From the NCBI RefSeq assembly GCF_011009555.1, contig NZ_QXHD01000004.1, positions 3,952,240 through 4,016,239 on the forward strand: a stretch of DNA of 64,000 bases. The letters are read 5' to 3'. Within the stretch, counting starts at the first letter, position 1. Each line of letters starts with the position of its first letter. The position numbers were made by a program, and so were the translations under genes. Positions 49,955-59,731 of the stretch are shown here, piece after piece. Origin of the DNA: Adonisia turfae CCMR0081 (lineage in GTDB: Bacteria > Cyanobacteriota > Cyanobacteriia > Phormidesmidales > Phormidesmidaceae). The notes beneath the pieces were generated by a model. It did no database searches. It saw only the letters and a list, made by a program, of their open reading frames with translations, and was not told the origin of the DNA.

Positions 49955-52900
49955 ATGGATAAAGATCTGGAAACTTATCAGCAACGAATGGCTGAGCTAG
50001 AAGCAGCTAACCAAACCCTTCGAGCTCAACTAGCTGCAGAGCACCAGGCACATCAGCACACCACCCAGGAGCTTCAGCAAGTGCGCCATGAGCTGCAAAG
50101 TTTGCAGACACAGCCATCGGCACAGGCGCTATATTGGGTCCTGGATAACCTGCCAGCCGCCGCTTTCTGGAAGGATCACAATTCTGTTTATCTTGGTTGT
50201 AATCAGCAGTTTAGTAAGGCGGCAGGTTTAGCATCTCCCGCCGAGATTGTTGGCAAAACTGATTTTGATCTGCCCTGGAAGCGGGAAGAAGCTGAATGGT
50301 TTCGAGCCTGCGATCGCCAGGTCATGGAGTCAAATACCCCTGAGTTGAACCTTATCGAACCTCAACGGCAGGCAGATGGTAATCAATACTGGCTGGAAAC
50401 CAATAAAATTCCACTGCATGATTCCCAGGGTGTCGTTGTTGGCATTTTAGGAACCTATATGGAAATTACAGCCCGAATTGAGGCTGAAAACCAGCTAAAA
50501 CAGCTCAATGAAGCATTGGAACAACGGGTTGATGAACGCACCCAGGAGCTCCAAAGTAGTGAAGCCCGCTTGCAAAAGTTGGCGGCCAACCTACCGGGGC
50601 TGATTTTTCAATTTCGGCTGGAGGCGGATGGCACCCGGTCATTTCCCTATGTGTCTGAGGGCTGCCGTGATATCCATGAGCTGGAACCGGACGATTTTGT
50701 GCGGTGTTTTGATTTAGTGCACAGTTGCGATCGCGATGCCCTAGAACAGGCACTTCAGGTGTCGGCCCTAACGCTTTCTGGTTTTCACCACGAGCATCGG
50801 ATCATGACTCCCAGTGGCAAACTTAAGTGGGTACAAACCATCGCCCGTCCTGAACAGATGGCAGATGACTCGATTTTGTGGGATGGATTGATCATTGAGG
50901 TTAGCGATCGCAAGCGAGCCGAAAAAGAACAACAGCGGCTACTATCCATTCTCGAAGCCACCCCTGATATTGTGGGCATTTGTGACGCCCAGGGTAACCA
51001 CCTCTACCTGAATCAGGCTGGCCAAACAGCCTTAGAAATTGCCGCCGAGGACCTTGGGCAGGTCAAAATTCAGGCCTATCATCCGCCAGAAATCCTGGAA
51101 AAGATCGAAACTGAAGCGCTGCCAACCGCAATCCAAACGGGCATGTGGCAAGGAGAATCGTATCTACGTAGTCAGAGTGGACAAGACTTTCCTGTCTCCC
51201 AGGTTATCCTGGCCCATCGCGATGAGGATGGCAACCTGGAGTTTTTATCTTCAGTCATGCGAGACATCAGCGATTTAAAGCAGGCTGAAGAACGAATACG
51301 TCAGAAAGAAGCTCAATATCGTCAAATTTTTGAAACTGTTATCGATGGCCTCGCCATTGTCAATTTGGAAACAGGAGAAATGTTAGAGGCTAATCCGGCC
51401 TACTATCAAATGCATGGCTATGTCGATCAAGCATCTATCCCCTCAAACCCTGGAGCCTATATCCATCCAGATTCCCAACCTATCTACCAAGAATTCCTGA
51501 CCACCGTACAAGCAGGCCATACCTTTAGCGGCCAGACAACCAATATTCATCGAGATGGGAGTTTGATTGGGCTTGAGATTAAAGGCCTTCCCTATAATTA
51601 TCAAGGACAACCCCATGCCCTATGTGTCCTGCGGGACATTAGTCAGCGAGTCAAACTGGAAGCCGAACGACAACATCAGGAACAGGCCCTGCGTTGGATT
51701 GTAGAGGGAACCGCCACCCAGACAGGTGAAGCCTTCTTCAAAACCTGCGTTAAACATTTAGCGTTAGCCCTCAATATGCAATATGCCTTAATTGCTGAGC
51801 TGATTGAGGATGGAGATCAACAGATTGGTAAAACCTTAGCTTTCTGGAATGGTTCAGATTTTGGCGAGAATTTTCAATACAACCTGGCGGGCACCCCTTG
51901 CTATAACGTTGCCCACAACCATGCAATCTGTTGCCATGATCACTCGATTAAAGAACAATTTCCTGAAGACAATGTCCTCGTCACCCTCAATGCGGAGAGT
52001 TATGTTGGCATTCCAGTCTTAAACCCTGGTGGCAAGTTCTTGGGATACATTTCTGTCATCAATACCGAGCCCATGGAACAAGATGTGGAGCTACAGGTAT
52101 TTATTTTAGAGATTTTTGCGGCCCGAGTTGGAGCAGAGATGGAACGGATGCAGTTCGAGCAAGCATTACTGGCCTCCACTGAGCAAATTCAACAACAGGC
52201 CCAACGAGAACAGCTACTGAACCAGATTGCCAACCAGATTCGTATATCCCTCAATCTTGATAATATTCTGGACACAGCAGTTCAAGAGATCCAACGGTTT
52301 CTTGAGGTAGATCGGTGTCATTTTGCATGGTATATCGAGGCTAATCATAACAATGATGGTTACTGGCACATTACGTCTGAAGTACAGGTAGCGGGACTGT
52401 CCAGTTTTATTGGCAAACATGCTGCCAGCAGTTTTGGTGCCCTCACAGACAGATTGTTGCAACAGGAAATTTTACAGTTAGATGACATCTCCACCGTAGA
52501 CGATGATGAGGTGAAAGCGGTCTTAACGACCTTAGGCAACAAGTCTATGTTAGTGCTGCCTGTGTACGCAGAATCTGGAAAGTTTGGCGTTATTTCCTGT
52601 ATCCACAGCCAAGCTGTGCGCCCCTGGCAGGATCACGAGGTAGACCTGCTTAAGTCAGTGGTAGCTCAACTCAAAATTGCCCTAAACCAGGCAGATTTAT
52701 TGGCCCAAAGTCGTGCCCGTGCCGAGGAACTAGAGACAATCCTGACTCAGCTCCAAAAAACCCAGTCTCAATTGGTGCAAAGTGAAAAAATGTCCAGCCT
52801 TGGGCAGATGGTGGCTGGCGTCGCCCATGAGATTAATAACCCGGTTAGCTTTATCTATGGCAACCTCACCCATGCCAAGAGCTATACTCAAGCTTTAGTC

Positions 52901-53605
52901 ACACTGATCGAAAGCTATCAGCAGCATTATCCCAACATCCCCCCTAAGATTGTAAACATCATTGATGAAATCGAACTGGATTTTCTCAAAGATGACTTGC
53001 CTAAATTATTTCAATCCATGGAAGTGGGTACTGAACGCATCCGCGAAATTATTAAATCTCTGCGCTTATTTTCCCGGCTGGATGAGGCAGAAATTAAGCA
53101 AGTGGATTTACACGACGGCATCGATAGTACACTGACTATTTTGCAAACCCGCCTGCGGGCGCAGAGCTGGCGGCCCGAAATTCAAGTCATAAAAGAGTAT
53201 GACGATTTGCCGCAGATCGAATGCTATGCCGGGCAGCTCAACCAGGTGTTTATGAACCTGTTGAGCAATGCGGTAGACGCCCTTGAAGAACTGGATCAAA
53301 CACGCACCTGGCAACAGATGGAAAATGAGCCGAGCATCATTCGGATTCAGACCCAATTACTGGGGCAGTTGAAGCATCCAGCGGTTGCGATCGCAATCAC
53401 CGATAACGGCCCAGGCATCCGCAAAAATGCCATCGAACACCTGTTCAATCCCTTCTTCACCACTAAGCCAGTGGGCAAAGGCACGGGACTGGGTCTCTCC
53501 ATCAGCTATCAAATTATTACCGAAACCCATGGCGGTACGATCACCTACAACACTGAACCGGGCCAGGGAACGACATTTACGATTACATTGCCCATCAGGC
53601 AGTAA
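49955..53605 (+). CDS. Multi-PAS/GAF sensor histidine kinase
   Basis: A 1216-aa soluble sensor kinase. Domains in order: a short N-terminal coiled coil (residues 1-45), four PAS domains (about 50-175, with FWKDHNSVYLGCNQQFSKAAG; 205-320; 325-445; 452-570, with NPAYYQMHGY), two GAF domains (about 590-735 and 750-905), a coiled coil, then HisKA with SSLGQMVAGVAHEINNPVSFIYGNL and HATPase_c with NQVFMNLLSNAVDALEE, DNGPGI and GTGLGLSISYQIITETHGG. The final domains are the PilS/NtrB-like type common in cyanobacteria. The second GAF lacks the usual bilin Cys motif as far as I can see. No response regulator is adjacent, so it is an orphan kinase. Ligands are unknown. Confidence 0.93.
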   Translation: MDKDLETYQQRMAELEAANQTLRAQLAAEHQAHQHTTQELQQVRHELQSLQTQPSAQALYWVLDNLPAAAFWKDHNSVYLGCNQQFSKAAGLASPAEIVGKTDFDLPWKREEAEWFRACDRQVMESNTPELNLIEPQRQADGNQYWLETNKIPLHDSQGVVVGILGTYMEITARIEAENQLKQLNEALEQRVDERTQELQSSEARLQKLAANLPGLIFQFRLEADGTRSFPYVSEGCRDIHELEPDDFVRCFDLVHSCDRDALEQALQVSALTLSGFHHEHRIMTPSGKLKWVQTIARPEQMADDSILWDGLIIEVSDRKRAEKEQQRLLSILEATPDIVGICDAQGNHLYLNQAGQTALEIAAEDLGQVKIQAYHPPEILEKIETEALPTAIQTGMWQGESYLRSQSGQDFPVSQVILAHRDEDGNLEFLSSVMRDISDLKQAEERIRQKEAQYRQIFETVIDGLAIVNLETGEMLEANPAYYQMHGYVDQASIPSNPGAYIHPDSQPIYQEFLTTVQAGHTFSGQTTNIHRDGSLIGLEIKGLPYNYQGQPHALCVLRDISQRVKLEAERQHQEQALRWIVEGTATQTGEAFFKTCVKHLALALNMQYALIAELIEDGDQQIGKTLAFWNGSDFGENFQYNLAGTPCYNVAHNHAICCHDHSIKEQFPEDNVLVTLNAESYVGIPVLNPGGKFLGYISVINTEPMEQDVELQVFILEIFAARVGAEMERMQFEQALLASTEQIQQQAQREQLLNQIANQIRISLNLDNILDTAVQEIQRFLEVDRCHFAWYIEANHNNDGYWHITSEVQVAGLSSFIGKHAASSFGALTDRLLQQEILQLDDISTVDDDEVKAVLTTLGNKSMLVLPVYAESGKFGVISCIHSQAVRPWQDHEVDLLKSVVAQLKIALNQADLLAQSRARAEELETILTQLQKTQSQLVQSEKMSSLGQMVAGVAHEINNPVSFIYGNLTHAKSYTQALVTLIESYQQHYPNIPPKIVNIIDEIELDFLKDDLPKLFQSMEVGTERIREIIKSLRLFSRLDEAEIKQVDLHDGIDSTLTILQTRLRAQSWRPEIQVIKEYDDLPQIECYAGQLNQVFMNLLSNAVDALEELDQTRTWQQMENEPSIIRIQTQLLGQLKHPAVAIAITDNGPGIRKNAIEHLFNPFFTTKPVGKGTGLGLSISYQIITETHGGTITYNTEPGQGTTFTITLPIRQ

Positions 53606-53618
53606 GTAACGCAAAACG

Positions 53619-54560
53619 CTACAACCAGGGTGTAGTCACCGCCCTAATCTTTTCCTGCTCTTCCAGCGTCATCGACCACCCCAATGCCCCAGCATTTTGT
53701 TCTGCCTGTTGAGCATTCTTGGCCCCTGGAATTGGCACCACATCCCCCTGGCCCATGAGCCAATTAAGAGCAACCTGGGCAGGGGTTTTATCATGGCACT
53801 GACCCACTTCCTTCAAAACAGAAATCACCGGCTCAATTTTACGCAAACCGTTCTGATTAAATCGTGGGTCAATTCGCCGTGCTCCAGTGGGTGGCTGATA
53901 GGTCTCCACGGTATACTTGCCAGTCACCAGCCCCTGGGCTAAAGGACTGTAGGCCAAAATTGTCATGCCGAGTTCCTTGGCCGCACTAAGCACACCATTG
54001 GACTCAATCTTGCGGTGCAAAAGAGAATATTGCACCTGGTTCACGGCCAGAGGAATGCCGCGCTCGGCTAGATAACTATGGGCCTGATGCATCTGGCTGG
54101 CAGAATAATTACTCACCCCAATGGACTGAATGCGTCCTTGTTTAACTTCGTCCGCCAGAGCATTCATAAGAGTTTTTTGACCCATCAAAAAGTCAAAGGG
54201 CCAATGGACTTGATAGAGAGCCACCATGGGCAGTTGTAGTCGCTTCAAACTAGCCGTCAACGCATCGGCCACCGCCTGAGTATTAAACCGCCAGGGCAAT
54301 GGAAAGTACTTGGTTGCTACGACCACGGGAGTCGCTGTCCCCTGGATAAACTGGCCCAACAGCTCCTCTGACTTACCCAAGCCATACACTTCCGCCGTAT
54401 CAAAGAAGCTCACTCCTGCGGCCAGGGATGCATCAAATGCTTGCTGCACATCCCTGGCACCATAGTCTTTGCCATACTGCCAAAATAAAGAATCTCCCCA
54501 GGACCAGGTGCCCACTCCTAAGGGGGCAATGTCAGGACCATTGGGAACAAGTTTCACCAT
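53619..54560 (-). CDS. Aldo/keto reductase
   Basis: A 313-aa AKR. LGVGTWSWGD, catalytic Asp/Tyr in FFDTAEVYGLGKSEELLG, Lys in VVVATKYFPLPWR and His in LYQVHWP are in place, with IQSIGVSNYSASQMHQAHSYL and PIPGAKNAQQAEQN forming the NADP site. It looks like the plant/cyanobacterial pyridoxal-reductase-like or Tas-like branch. It is convergent with the big sensor kinase (13-base gap). Substrate unknown. Confidence 0.92.
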   Translation of the reverse strand: MVKLVPNGPDIAPLGVGTWSWGDSLFWQYGKDYGARDVQQAFDASLAAGVSFFDTAEVYGLGKSEELLGQFIQGTATPVVVATKYFPLPWRFNTQAVADALTASLKRLQLPMVALYQVHWPFDFLMGQKTLMNALADEVKQGRIQSIGVSNYSASQMHQAHSYLAERGIPLAVNQVQYSLLHRKIESNGVLSAAKELGMTILAYSPLAQGLVTGKYTVETYQPPTGARRIDPRFNQNGLRKIEPVISVLKEVGQCHDKTPAQVALNWLMGQGDVVPIPGAKNAQQAEQNAGALGWSMTLEEQEKIRAVTTPWL

Positions 54561-54628
54561 TTGATATTTACCGCTTGAAACAACGTTGCCACTTTACCCA
54601 TTCTCATCTCCATCCTGAGCAAAAACAA

Positions 54629-54651
54629 AGGATGCGTTGTTGGCGCATCCT
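54629..54651 (-). terminator. Terminator of the sigma factor gene
   Basis: AGGATGCG (54629-54636) pairs with CGCATCCT (54644-54651), loop of 7; read on the minus strand it is followed by TTTGTTTTTGC. It lies 46 bases after the sigma gene stop. Confidence 0.75.
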
Positions 54652-54672
54652 CCGATAAATCTTTGATGTACA

Positions 54673-54690
54673 GACGTTGCGTGCAACGTC
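54673..54690. repeat. Palindrome GACGTTGC-GT-GCAACGTC
   Basis: Perfect 8-bp arms around GT. The wider 23-bp word TACAGA.GTTG..TGCAACGTCT is also found at 28304-28326 in diverged form. Such palindromes are frequent scattered repeats in cyanobacteria. Confidence 0.55.
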
Positions 54691-54696
54691 TCCACT

Positions 54697-55653
54697 TTAG
54701 CTAGCCAAATACTCACGCATATCAGCCTGACGCTTCCGCAAACGCGTCAGCGCTTCCCGCTCAATTTGACGTACGCGCTCGCGGCTAATGCTCAACATCT
54801 CACCAATCTTGGCCAACGTCATATTCTTACCATCATCCAAGCCAAAGCGCAGATTCAGAACACGCTGTTGCTGAGGGGTTAATTCTGACATTAGGCGATC
54901 TAGATCTTTACGCAATAACGACTGAGTCGCATAGTCCTCAGGAGACTGACCAGGGTCTTCAAGCAAATCACCAAGATTAGTATCTTGATTATCGCCAATG
55001 CGCAAATCCAGCGATAGCGGAGAGCGAGACTTTTCTAAATAATCCCTGACCTGCTTTGGGGTCAGCTTAACTTCTTCAGCTAGCTCAGCCACCGTAGCCG
55101 CCCGACCTAGCTTCTGAGACAGCTGACGCTGGGCTTTTTTAATCTTATTTAGCTTCTCAGTAATGTGAATTGGTAAGCGAATTGTGCGGCTTTTCTCAGC
55201 AATTGCACGGGTAATGGCCTGACGAATCCACCAATAGGCATAGGTAGAAAAACGGTATCCCTTGAGCGGGTCAAATTTTTCCACACCGCGCTGCATACCA
55301 ATGGTGCCTTCCTGAATTAAATCCAGTAGGTCCACATTGCGCTTGATATACTTTTTAGCAACGGACACCACTAAGCGGAGATTTGCTTCCACCATACGGC
55401 GCTTCGCAAGGTCACCAGCATCAATGGACTGAGTCAGCTCATCCACTGATATACCGGCAGCCTCAGCCCATTCCAACTTGCTGGGCTCACGCTCCAAGCT
55501 TGCCTCAAGCTCAGTCCTGTAGGCCTGCAGAGCAACAAAGCGCTGAACCTGTTTTCCATAAACAACTTCTTGCTCATGGGTTAACAGTGGCACTCGCCCA
55601 ATTTCCTTAAGATATGTGCGAACTAAATCGCTGGATGTTTGAGCAGCTTTCAT
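54697..55653 (-). CDS. Group 2 (non-essential) RNA polymerase sigma-70 factor
   Basis: A 318-aa sigma factor with regions 1.2 ([22 protein letters not shown]), 2 ([30 protein letters not shown] and [37 protein letters not shown]), 3 and 4 ([50 protein letters not shown]). The short N-terminus without region 1.1 marks a group 2 factor of the SigB/SigC/SigD type, used in stress, nutrient or circadian responses; I do not separate these further. The ATG at 55653 matches the family start. A long AT-rich 850-base region lies upstream, expected to carry its regulation. Confidence 0.94.
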   Translation of the reverse strand: MKAAQTSSDLVRTYLKEIGRVPLLTHEQEVVYGKQVQRFVALQAYRTELEASLEREPSKLEWAEAAGISVDELTQSIDAGDLAKRRMVEANLRLVVSVAKKYIKRNVDLLDLIQEGTIGMQRGVEKFDPLKGYRFSTYAYWWIRQAITRAIAEKSRTIRLPIHITEKLNKIKKAQRQLSQKLGRAATVAELAEEVKLTPKQVRDYLEKSRSPLSLDLRIGDNQDTNLGDLLEDPGQSPEDYATQSLLRKDLDRLMSELTPQQQRVLNLRFGLDDGKNMTLAKIGEMLSISRERVRQIEREALTRLRKRQADMREYLAS

Positions 55654-56502
55654 AAATACGAGAAGTCACGGACTACAGAGAGAAATCAAAGTGCCCTTTC
55701 AATAAGAGCAATGGCAGACATAATTCACAAATGCGACGCAAACAAAGACGTATGGGTAACGAAAATATCTGAGAACTTTTGAAACATCAGTCGTATCGAT
55801 CCGCAGGATGTTTCGCAGCGATAAAAACGCTTACAGATATAGATAAAACTACATAGACTACAGTGATAACAACTTAGATTGTTACATTAGGGGTAAAACC
55901 ATACGTGCTGTTCAACTGAAGTAGTGATGCTGCTTTGTAGTAAGCCTAGGTTAGCATAATTTAAGTAATGTAACTTTTATTAGAAATATTTTTTTATTCC
56001 TTTGTTGTAATTTCGACTCTTGGCTGTCAAGTCTTGCTTAGGTGAATCCTAAGATAATTGATCTATATGGGCTAGGCTGCATCAATCGTGACAAAAGCGG
56101 CATTAAGTCATTGATCATTTTCTAAGGAATTTCAATGGAATTTGAGGCAGCGCATCAGCCCTATAGACATCCGTTAGATGATTTTGAGCCAACCTATCAG
56201 GAAATTAGTCAGCAATGTGTGTTAAGGGCGTTTTAGCTTATGGGCGTTCTGTCGACTGTTTCAATGAGGTTTGAATTTTTAGTTTTGAATAATTGATATA
56301 GATAGGGTCAAGGTTAGCTGGTCTTGAAATATGGAGCCTCCGCAAGAATAGGGTTAATACCCACGGTTTGTGTCTCCTGGGATCAGGTGTTTTTCAGGAA
56401 TGAGTACTCTGTGGTGTAAGTTTGCTCACTATTAGATGTGGATGGGTGGATGGGTGAGCAGGGGGGATGGGTGAGTGGGTGAAGGCAATAGCTGTTAATG
56501 CT
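55654..56502. other. Long AT-rich intergenic region with a short ORF
   Basis: 849 bases without a clear gene. A 33-codon ORF at 56135-56236 (MEFEAAHQPYRHPLDDFEP and on) has a fair AAGGAA ribosome site 5-6 bases upstream but no known family; it may be a truncated gene or a small peptide. Near 56440-56480 runs of GGATGGGTG-like words form low-complexity sequence, also seen at 62998-63040. The promoter of the sigma factor must lie in the left half. Confidence 0.45.
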
Positions 56503-57288
56503 TTAGCTTAGCAATAGGCTATCGTCGCTGAGGCCATCACTGGCAAAGCGGTTTAGCAAGTCGTTAACTGATAGGTGGGCTTTCTCAGAGGCACTGGCAT
56601 CATAGACAACGCGGCCTTCGTGCAACATCAGCAGACGATTGCCTACGGTCAGGGCCTGGCGCATGCTATGGGTCACCATCAGAGTGGTGAGGTTATGTTC
56701 AGTGACCAGTTGCTCGGTCAGCTTCATGATGAAGTGGGCTGTTTTGGGATCGAGGGCGGCGGTGTGTTCATCCAGCAACAGGATAGTGGCTGGAGCCAGG
56801 GTGGCCATGACCAAACTCAGGGCTTGACGTTGGCCGCCAGAAAGGAGGCCGATGCGATCGCAAAGTCGATTTTCCAATCCCAGGTCTAAACTCGCCAGCC
56901 GCGCCCGAAACTGGTCTCGCAGACGATTGTTTAGCGCCGGTCGCATACCCCGCAGCTTTCCCCGCCGAAAGGCCAATACTAGATTCTCTTCGATGGTTAG
57001 CTCAGCGCAGGAGCCAGCCAGGGGATTCTGGAATACCCGTGATACTAGTGTGGCTCGACGCGCTGTGGACCAAGCTGTCACGTCGTCGGTACCCACGGCA
57101 ATGCGTCCGCGATCGCAGCTAATGTCGCCACTAATAATATTTAGCAGGGTGGATTTCCCCGCTCCATTACTGCCAATAACCGTAATAAATTCCCCAGCGG
57201 CAATATCCAAGTTAATCCCCAACAGTGCCGGTTTCGCCAGGGGAGTACCAGGGTTAAAGGTGACGTGGATATCGTTCAGGGAAATCAT
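56503..57288 (-). CDS. ABC transporter ATP-binding protein
   Basis: A 261-aa ATPase: Walker A GSNGAGKST, Q-loop VFQNPLAGS, signature LSGGQRQALS, Walker B ILLLDEHTA and H-loop THSMRQAL. It energises the permease encoded just upstream. The family is the COG1101 type that goes with COG4120 permeases and COG2984 binding proteins, importers assigned in some bacteria to aromatic amino acids or other small ligands. The correct start is ATG 57288; the open frame extends to 57342 only through a poly-purine stretch (57289-57330), which is unlikely to code. Confidence 0.92.
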   Translation of the reverse strand: MISLNDIHVTFNPGTPLAKPALLGINLDIAAGEFITVIGSNGAGKSTLLNIISGDISCDRGRIAVGTDDVTAWSTARRATLVSRVFQNPLAGSCAELTIEENLVLAFRRGKLRGMRPALNNRLRDQFRARLASLDLGLENRLCDRIGLLSGGQRQALSLVMATLAPATILLLDEHTAALDPKTAHFIMKLTEQLVTEHNLTTLMVTHSMRQALTVGNRLLMLHEGRVVYDASASEKAHLSVNDLLNRFASDGLSDDSLLLS

Positions 57289-57350
57289 GGGGCAGGGGGA
57301 AGAGGGAAGAGGGAAGAGGGCAGGGGGAAGGGGGTGGCTCACTAGAAAAT

Positions 57351-58220
57351 CTAGCGCTTAAACCTGGCTAACAGATTGGCTTGAGGCAATACCAGGGCCA
57401 ACACGACAATGATGGCCGTCACCAGGTTAAGGTCCTGGGCTCGTAAACCGAGGAAATCTGCATTGAGCGCCATGGCAATCACCAGGCGATAAATCAGACA
57501 GCCTAAGATAACCGCCAGCGTTGCCCAGCGTACGGTGCGGCTAGGAAAAATTGCCTCACCTAAAATTACTGTGGCCAGGCCGACCACGACCGTACCCACG
57601 CCCAGGGCTACATCCGCAAAGCCATTCACCTGGGCAAACAGGGCACCGGACAGGGCCGCTAACGCATTACTCATGGCCATTCCCAATAAGATCAGCCGGT
57701 TGGTATAAATTCCCTGGGCACTGGCCATAATCGGGTTCATGCCAGTGGCCCGCATTGCCAGGCCAATATCTGAGGTCAAGAAAAAGTCGATGGCCAATTT
57801 GGTTAACCCTAAACCAATGAGCAAAATTGCCCAGATGGGTAGCACTGTTTCCAGCCCATCAAACAGTGTGGGCTGGTTTAGCAAGGGCACATTGGGTCGC
57901 CCCATAACGCGCAGATTAATGGAATACAGCGCAATCATGGTGAGAATACTGGCCAGGAGATTAAGGATGTTGAACCGTACGCTCAGAATGGCAGTGCATA
58001 AACCAGCCAAAGCCCCAGCCACCATGGCCACTACTGTCGCGACCCACGGGTTTACTCCCTGGGTAATCAGGGTGGCCACTACGGCAGCTCCCAGGGGAAA
58101 ACTACCGTCCACCGTCAGGTCTGGAAACTTCAGCACCCGAAAGGAGAGGTATACGCCCAGGCTGAGAAAGCCATAGAGTAAACCCGTTTCAATAGCTCCA
58201 AGGAATGCGACAAGGGACAT
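57351..58220 (-). CDS. ABC transporter permease (BPD_transp_2 type)
   Basis: A 289-aa inner-membrane permease with about nine helices, of the branched-chain-amino-acid/ribose-type permease family (COG4120). Characteristic pieces: GFLSLGVYLSFRVLKFPDLTVDGSFPLGAA, SIGLAMRATGMNP-like DIGLAMRATGMNPIMA, and LATVILGEAIFPSRTVRWA. It works with the downstream ATPase and the binding protein at 58591. A 60-base poly-purine spacer separates it from the ATPase. It is also divergent from the inserted gene fragment at 58311, so the binding-protein gene is now separated from it by about 370 bases. Confidence 0.92.
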   Translation of the reverse strand: MSLVAFLGAIETGLLYGFLSLGVYLSFRVLKFPDLTVDGSFPLGAAVVATLITQGVNPWVATVVAMVAGALAGLCTAILSVRFNILNLLASILTMIALYSINLRVMGRPNVPLLNQPTLFDGLETVLPIWAILLIGLGLTKLAIDFFLTSDIGLAMRATGMNPIMASAQGIYTNRLILLGMAMSNALAALSGALFAQVNGFADVALGVGTVVVGLATVILGEAIFPSRTVRWATLAVILGCLIYRLVIAMALNADFLGLRAQDLNLVTAIIVVLALVLPQANLLARFKR

Positions 58221-58310
58221 GGAAAGACAATCGGTATAACGTAGATGGGCTGGGGCGTAACATTTTGAACCCCTAGGATAGACTAGATTATCGAAGGATA
58301 TCGTAGTCCC

Positions 58311-58549
58311 ATGGCCTACAGTGACTTTACACTACGTAAAGTAAAAACTGACTTTGCGATCAAGTTAGTTGAGACGGGTTCATGTTTGCGAGGATTTCCG
58401 CCGGTACAGCCCAGTGATTACCTGCATCAGACACTGGAGCGCAATCTATCAATGGCCATTGCTGTCGGTACAGAAAAGGCCAGGTCTGAACTGTTGATTA
58501 GCCCTATTTTTGTTGGGAATTTTGAAGGATATACGGAGCGTGTAGGGCC
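58311..58549 (+). pseudogene. 5' fragment of a cyanobacterial conserved gene (type I R-subunit-like)
   Basis: Encodes MAYSDFTLRKVKTDFAIKLV, then SMAIAVGTEKARSELLISPIFV. This is the start of a widespread cyanobacterial family annotated as hypothetical or as restriction-endonuclease-like (YSDFTL.KVK start, EKARSE motif). The family normally continues past 180 residues; here the gene ends after about 75 codons at a 38-bp palindrome, reading on only into the end of the ABC binding-protein gene. Truncated and likely without function. It faces opposite to the ABC operon in which it lies. Confidence 0.7.
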
Positions 58550-58587
58550 ATGGTGCCGGGGTACACCATGGTGTACCCCGGCACCAT
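58550..58587. repeat. 38-bp perfect palindrome
   Basis: ATGGTGCCGGGGTACACC is mirrored with no mismatch by the following 18-base arm (centre CATG), 58550-58587. It marks the truncation of the gene fragment and lies three bases after the binding-protein stop (58591-58593 on the minus strand). No T-run. It could act as a transcription terminator or as a target for element insertion. Confidence 0.8.
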
Positions 58588-58590
58588 GCG

Positions 58591-59610
58591 TTATTCAAAT
58601 ACCTGGTTGGCGCTGTCTTTGATGGCGTCAGATACGGTGACACCCATGGCTTCTGCAGCGGCTAGATTTATGGCTAAATCTATGGTGTTGGCCAGCTCGA
58701 CAGGGATATCGCCAGGACTCTCGCCCCCCAGAATGCGGGCAACTATATCACCGGTTTGGCGACCAACTTCGTAGTAGTCAAAGCTGGCAGTTGCGATCGC
58801 TCCCCGCTCCACCGAGTCTGTATCGCCAGCAAACACCGGTAGCTGGTTGTCATTGCCCACCTGAATCACCGATTCCAACGCCGACACCACCGTATTGTCA
58901 GTGGGAATATAAATCGCATCCACCTTACCCACCAGGCTTTCTGCTGCGGTCGCCACATCGGCAGAGCTCGATACCGTTGCTGCTTCAACCGTGAACCCCT
59001 GCTCATCTGCTTCTGTGTTTAGCACATTCACCAGGCTGACAGAGTTGGATTCTCCCGCGTTATAAATCACACCTACGCTTTTTGCACCGGGCACCATATC
59101 GGCAATCAGTGCTAAATGTTCATCAACCGGGGACAAGTCGCTGACGCCAGTTACCGTACCACCGGATGCTTCTAGACTGGGCACCAATTCTGCTGCGACG
59201 GGATCAGTTACGGCTGAAAAGACCACGGGAATAGTATCGGTGTTACCCACAACCGCCTGGGCTGAGGGGGTGGCAATGGCCACAATCACATTGGGACTAT
59301 CGCCTACAAATTTCTGGGCAATCTGGGCTGCATTAGATGCCTGGCCCTGGGCACTTTCCCACGCCCACTTAAGAGAACTATCAGCTTCGTCGTAGCCTTC
59401 TTCTTTGAGTTTGTCCTGCAGACCATCCCGCACCGCATCAAGGGCCGGGTGTTCCACAATTTGGGTAACAGCGACATAGGGGACATCAGCCGTGGCAACC
59501 GGATCGCCGTATTCGTTTTGTTGAACGGTGATGGTGCCGCAGCCAAGCAGTGTCGCTGAAAGCAAGCCAGGGGCGATTAGGGTTTTGGTTAAAAAGCGGG
59601 TGCTTGTCAT
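58591..59610 (-). CDS. ABC transporter substrate-binding lipoprotein
   Basis: A 339-aa binding protein of the COG2984 (ABC_sub_bind, TrpX-like) family. The signal ends in the lipobox LLGC (Cys about residue 24), so it is a lipoprotein in the periplasm. Typical blocks: VPYVAVTQIVEHPALDAVRDGL, DSPNVIVAIATPSAQA, DTIPVVFSAVTDPVAAELV, KSVGVIYNAGESNSV and VDAIYIPTDNTVVSALE. It likely binds an amino acid-like ligand for the permease and ATPase encoded further on; some relatives bind tryptophan or tyrosine. It is first in the operon, now separated from the permease by an inserted fragment and palindrome. Confidence 0.9.
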   Translation of the reverse strand: MTSTRFLTKTLIAPGLLSATLLGCGTITVQQNEYGDPVATADVPYVAVTQIVEHPALDAVRDGLQDKLKEEGYDEADSSLKWAWESAQGQASNAAQIAQKFVGDSPNVIVAIATPSAQAVVGNTDTIPVVFSAVTDPVAAELVPSLEASGGTVTGVSDLSPVDEHLALIADMVPGAKSVGVIYNAGESNSVSLVNVLNTEADEQGFTVEAATVSSSADVATAAESLVGKVDAIYIPTDNTVVSALESVIQVGNDNQLPVFAGDTDSVERGAIATASFDYYEVGRQTGDIVARILGGESPGDIPVELANTIDLAINLAAAEAMGVTVSDAIKDSANQVFE

Positions 59611-59731
59611 GGTTAATCTGGTCTTTTAAGGAAAAGAATTTTTAAGGATATCCTCCCATTACCAAGGGGAGGTGCCGTAGGCGGAGGGGTCTGCTCTCCC
59701 AGGCGGGGATGGATGGTGTGGGGCCTTGTCC

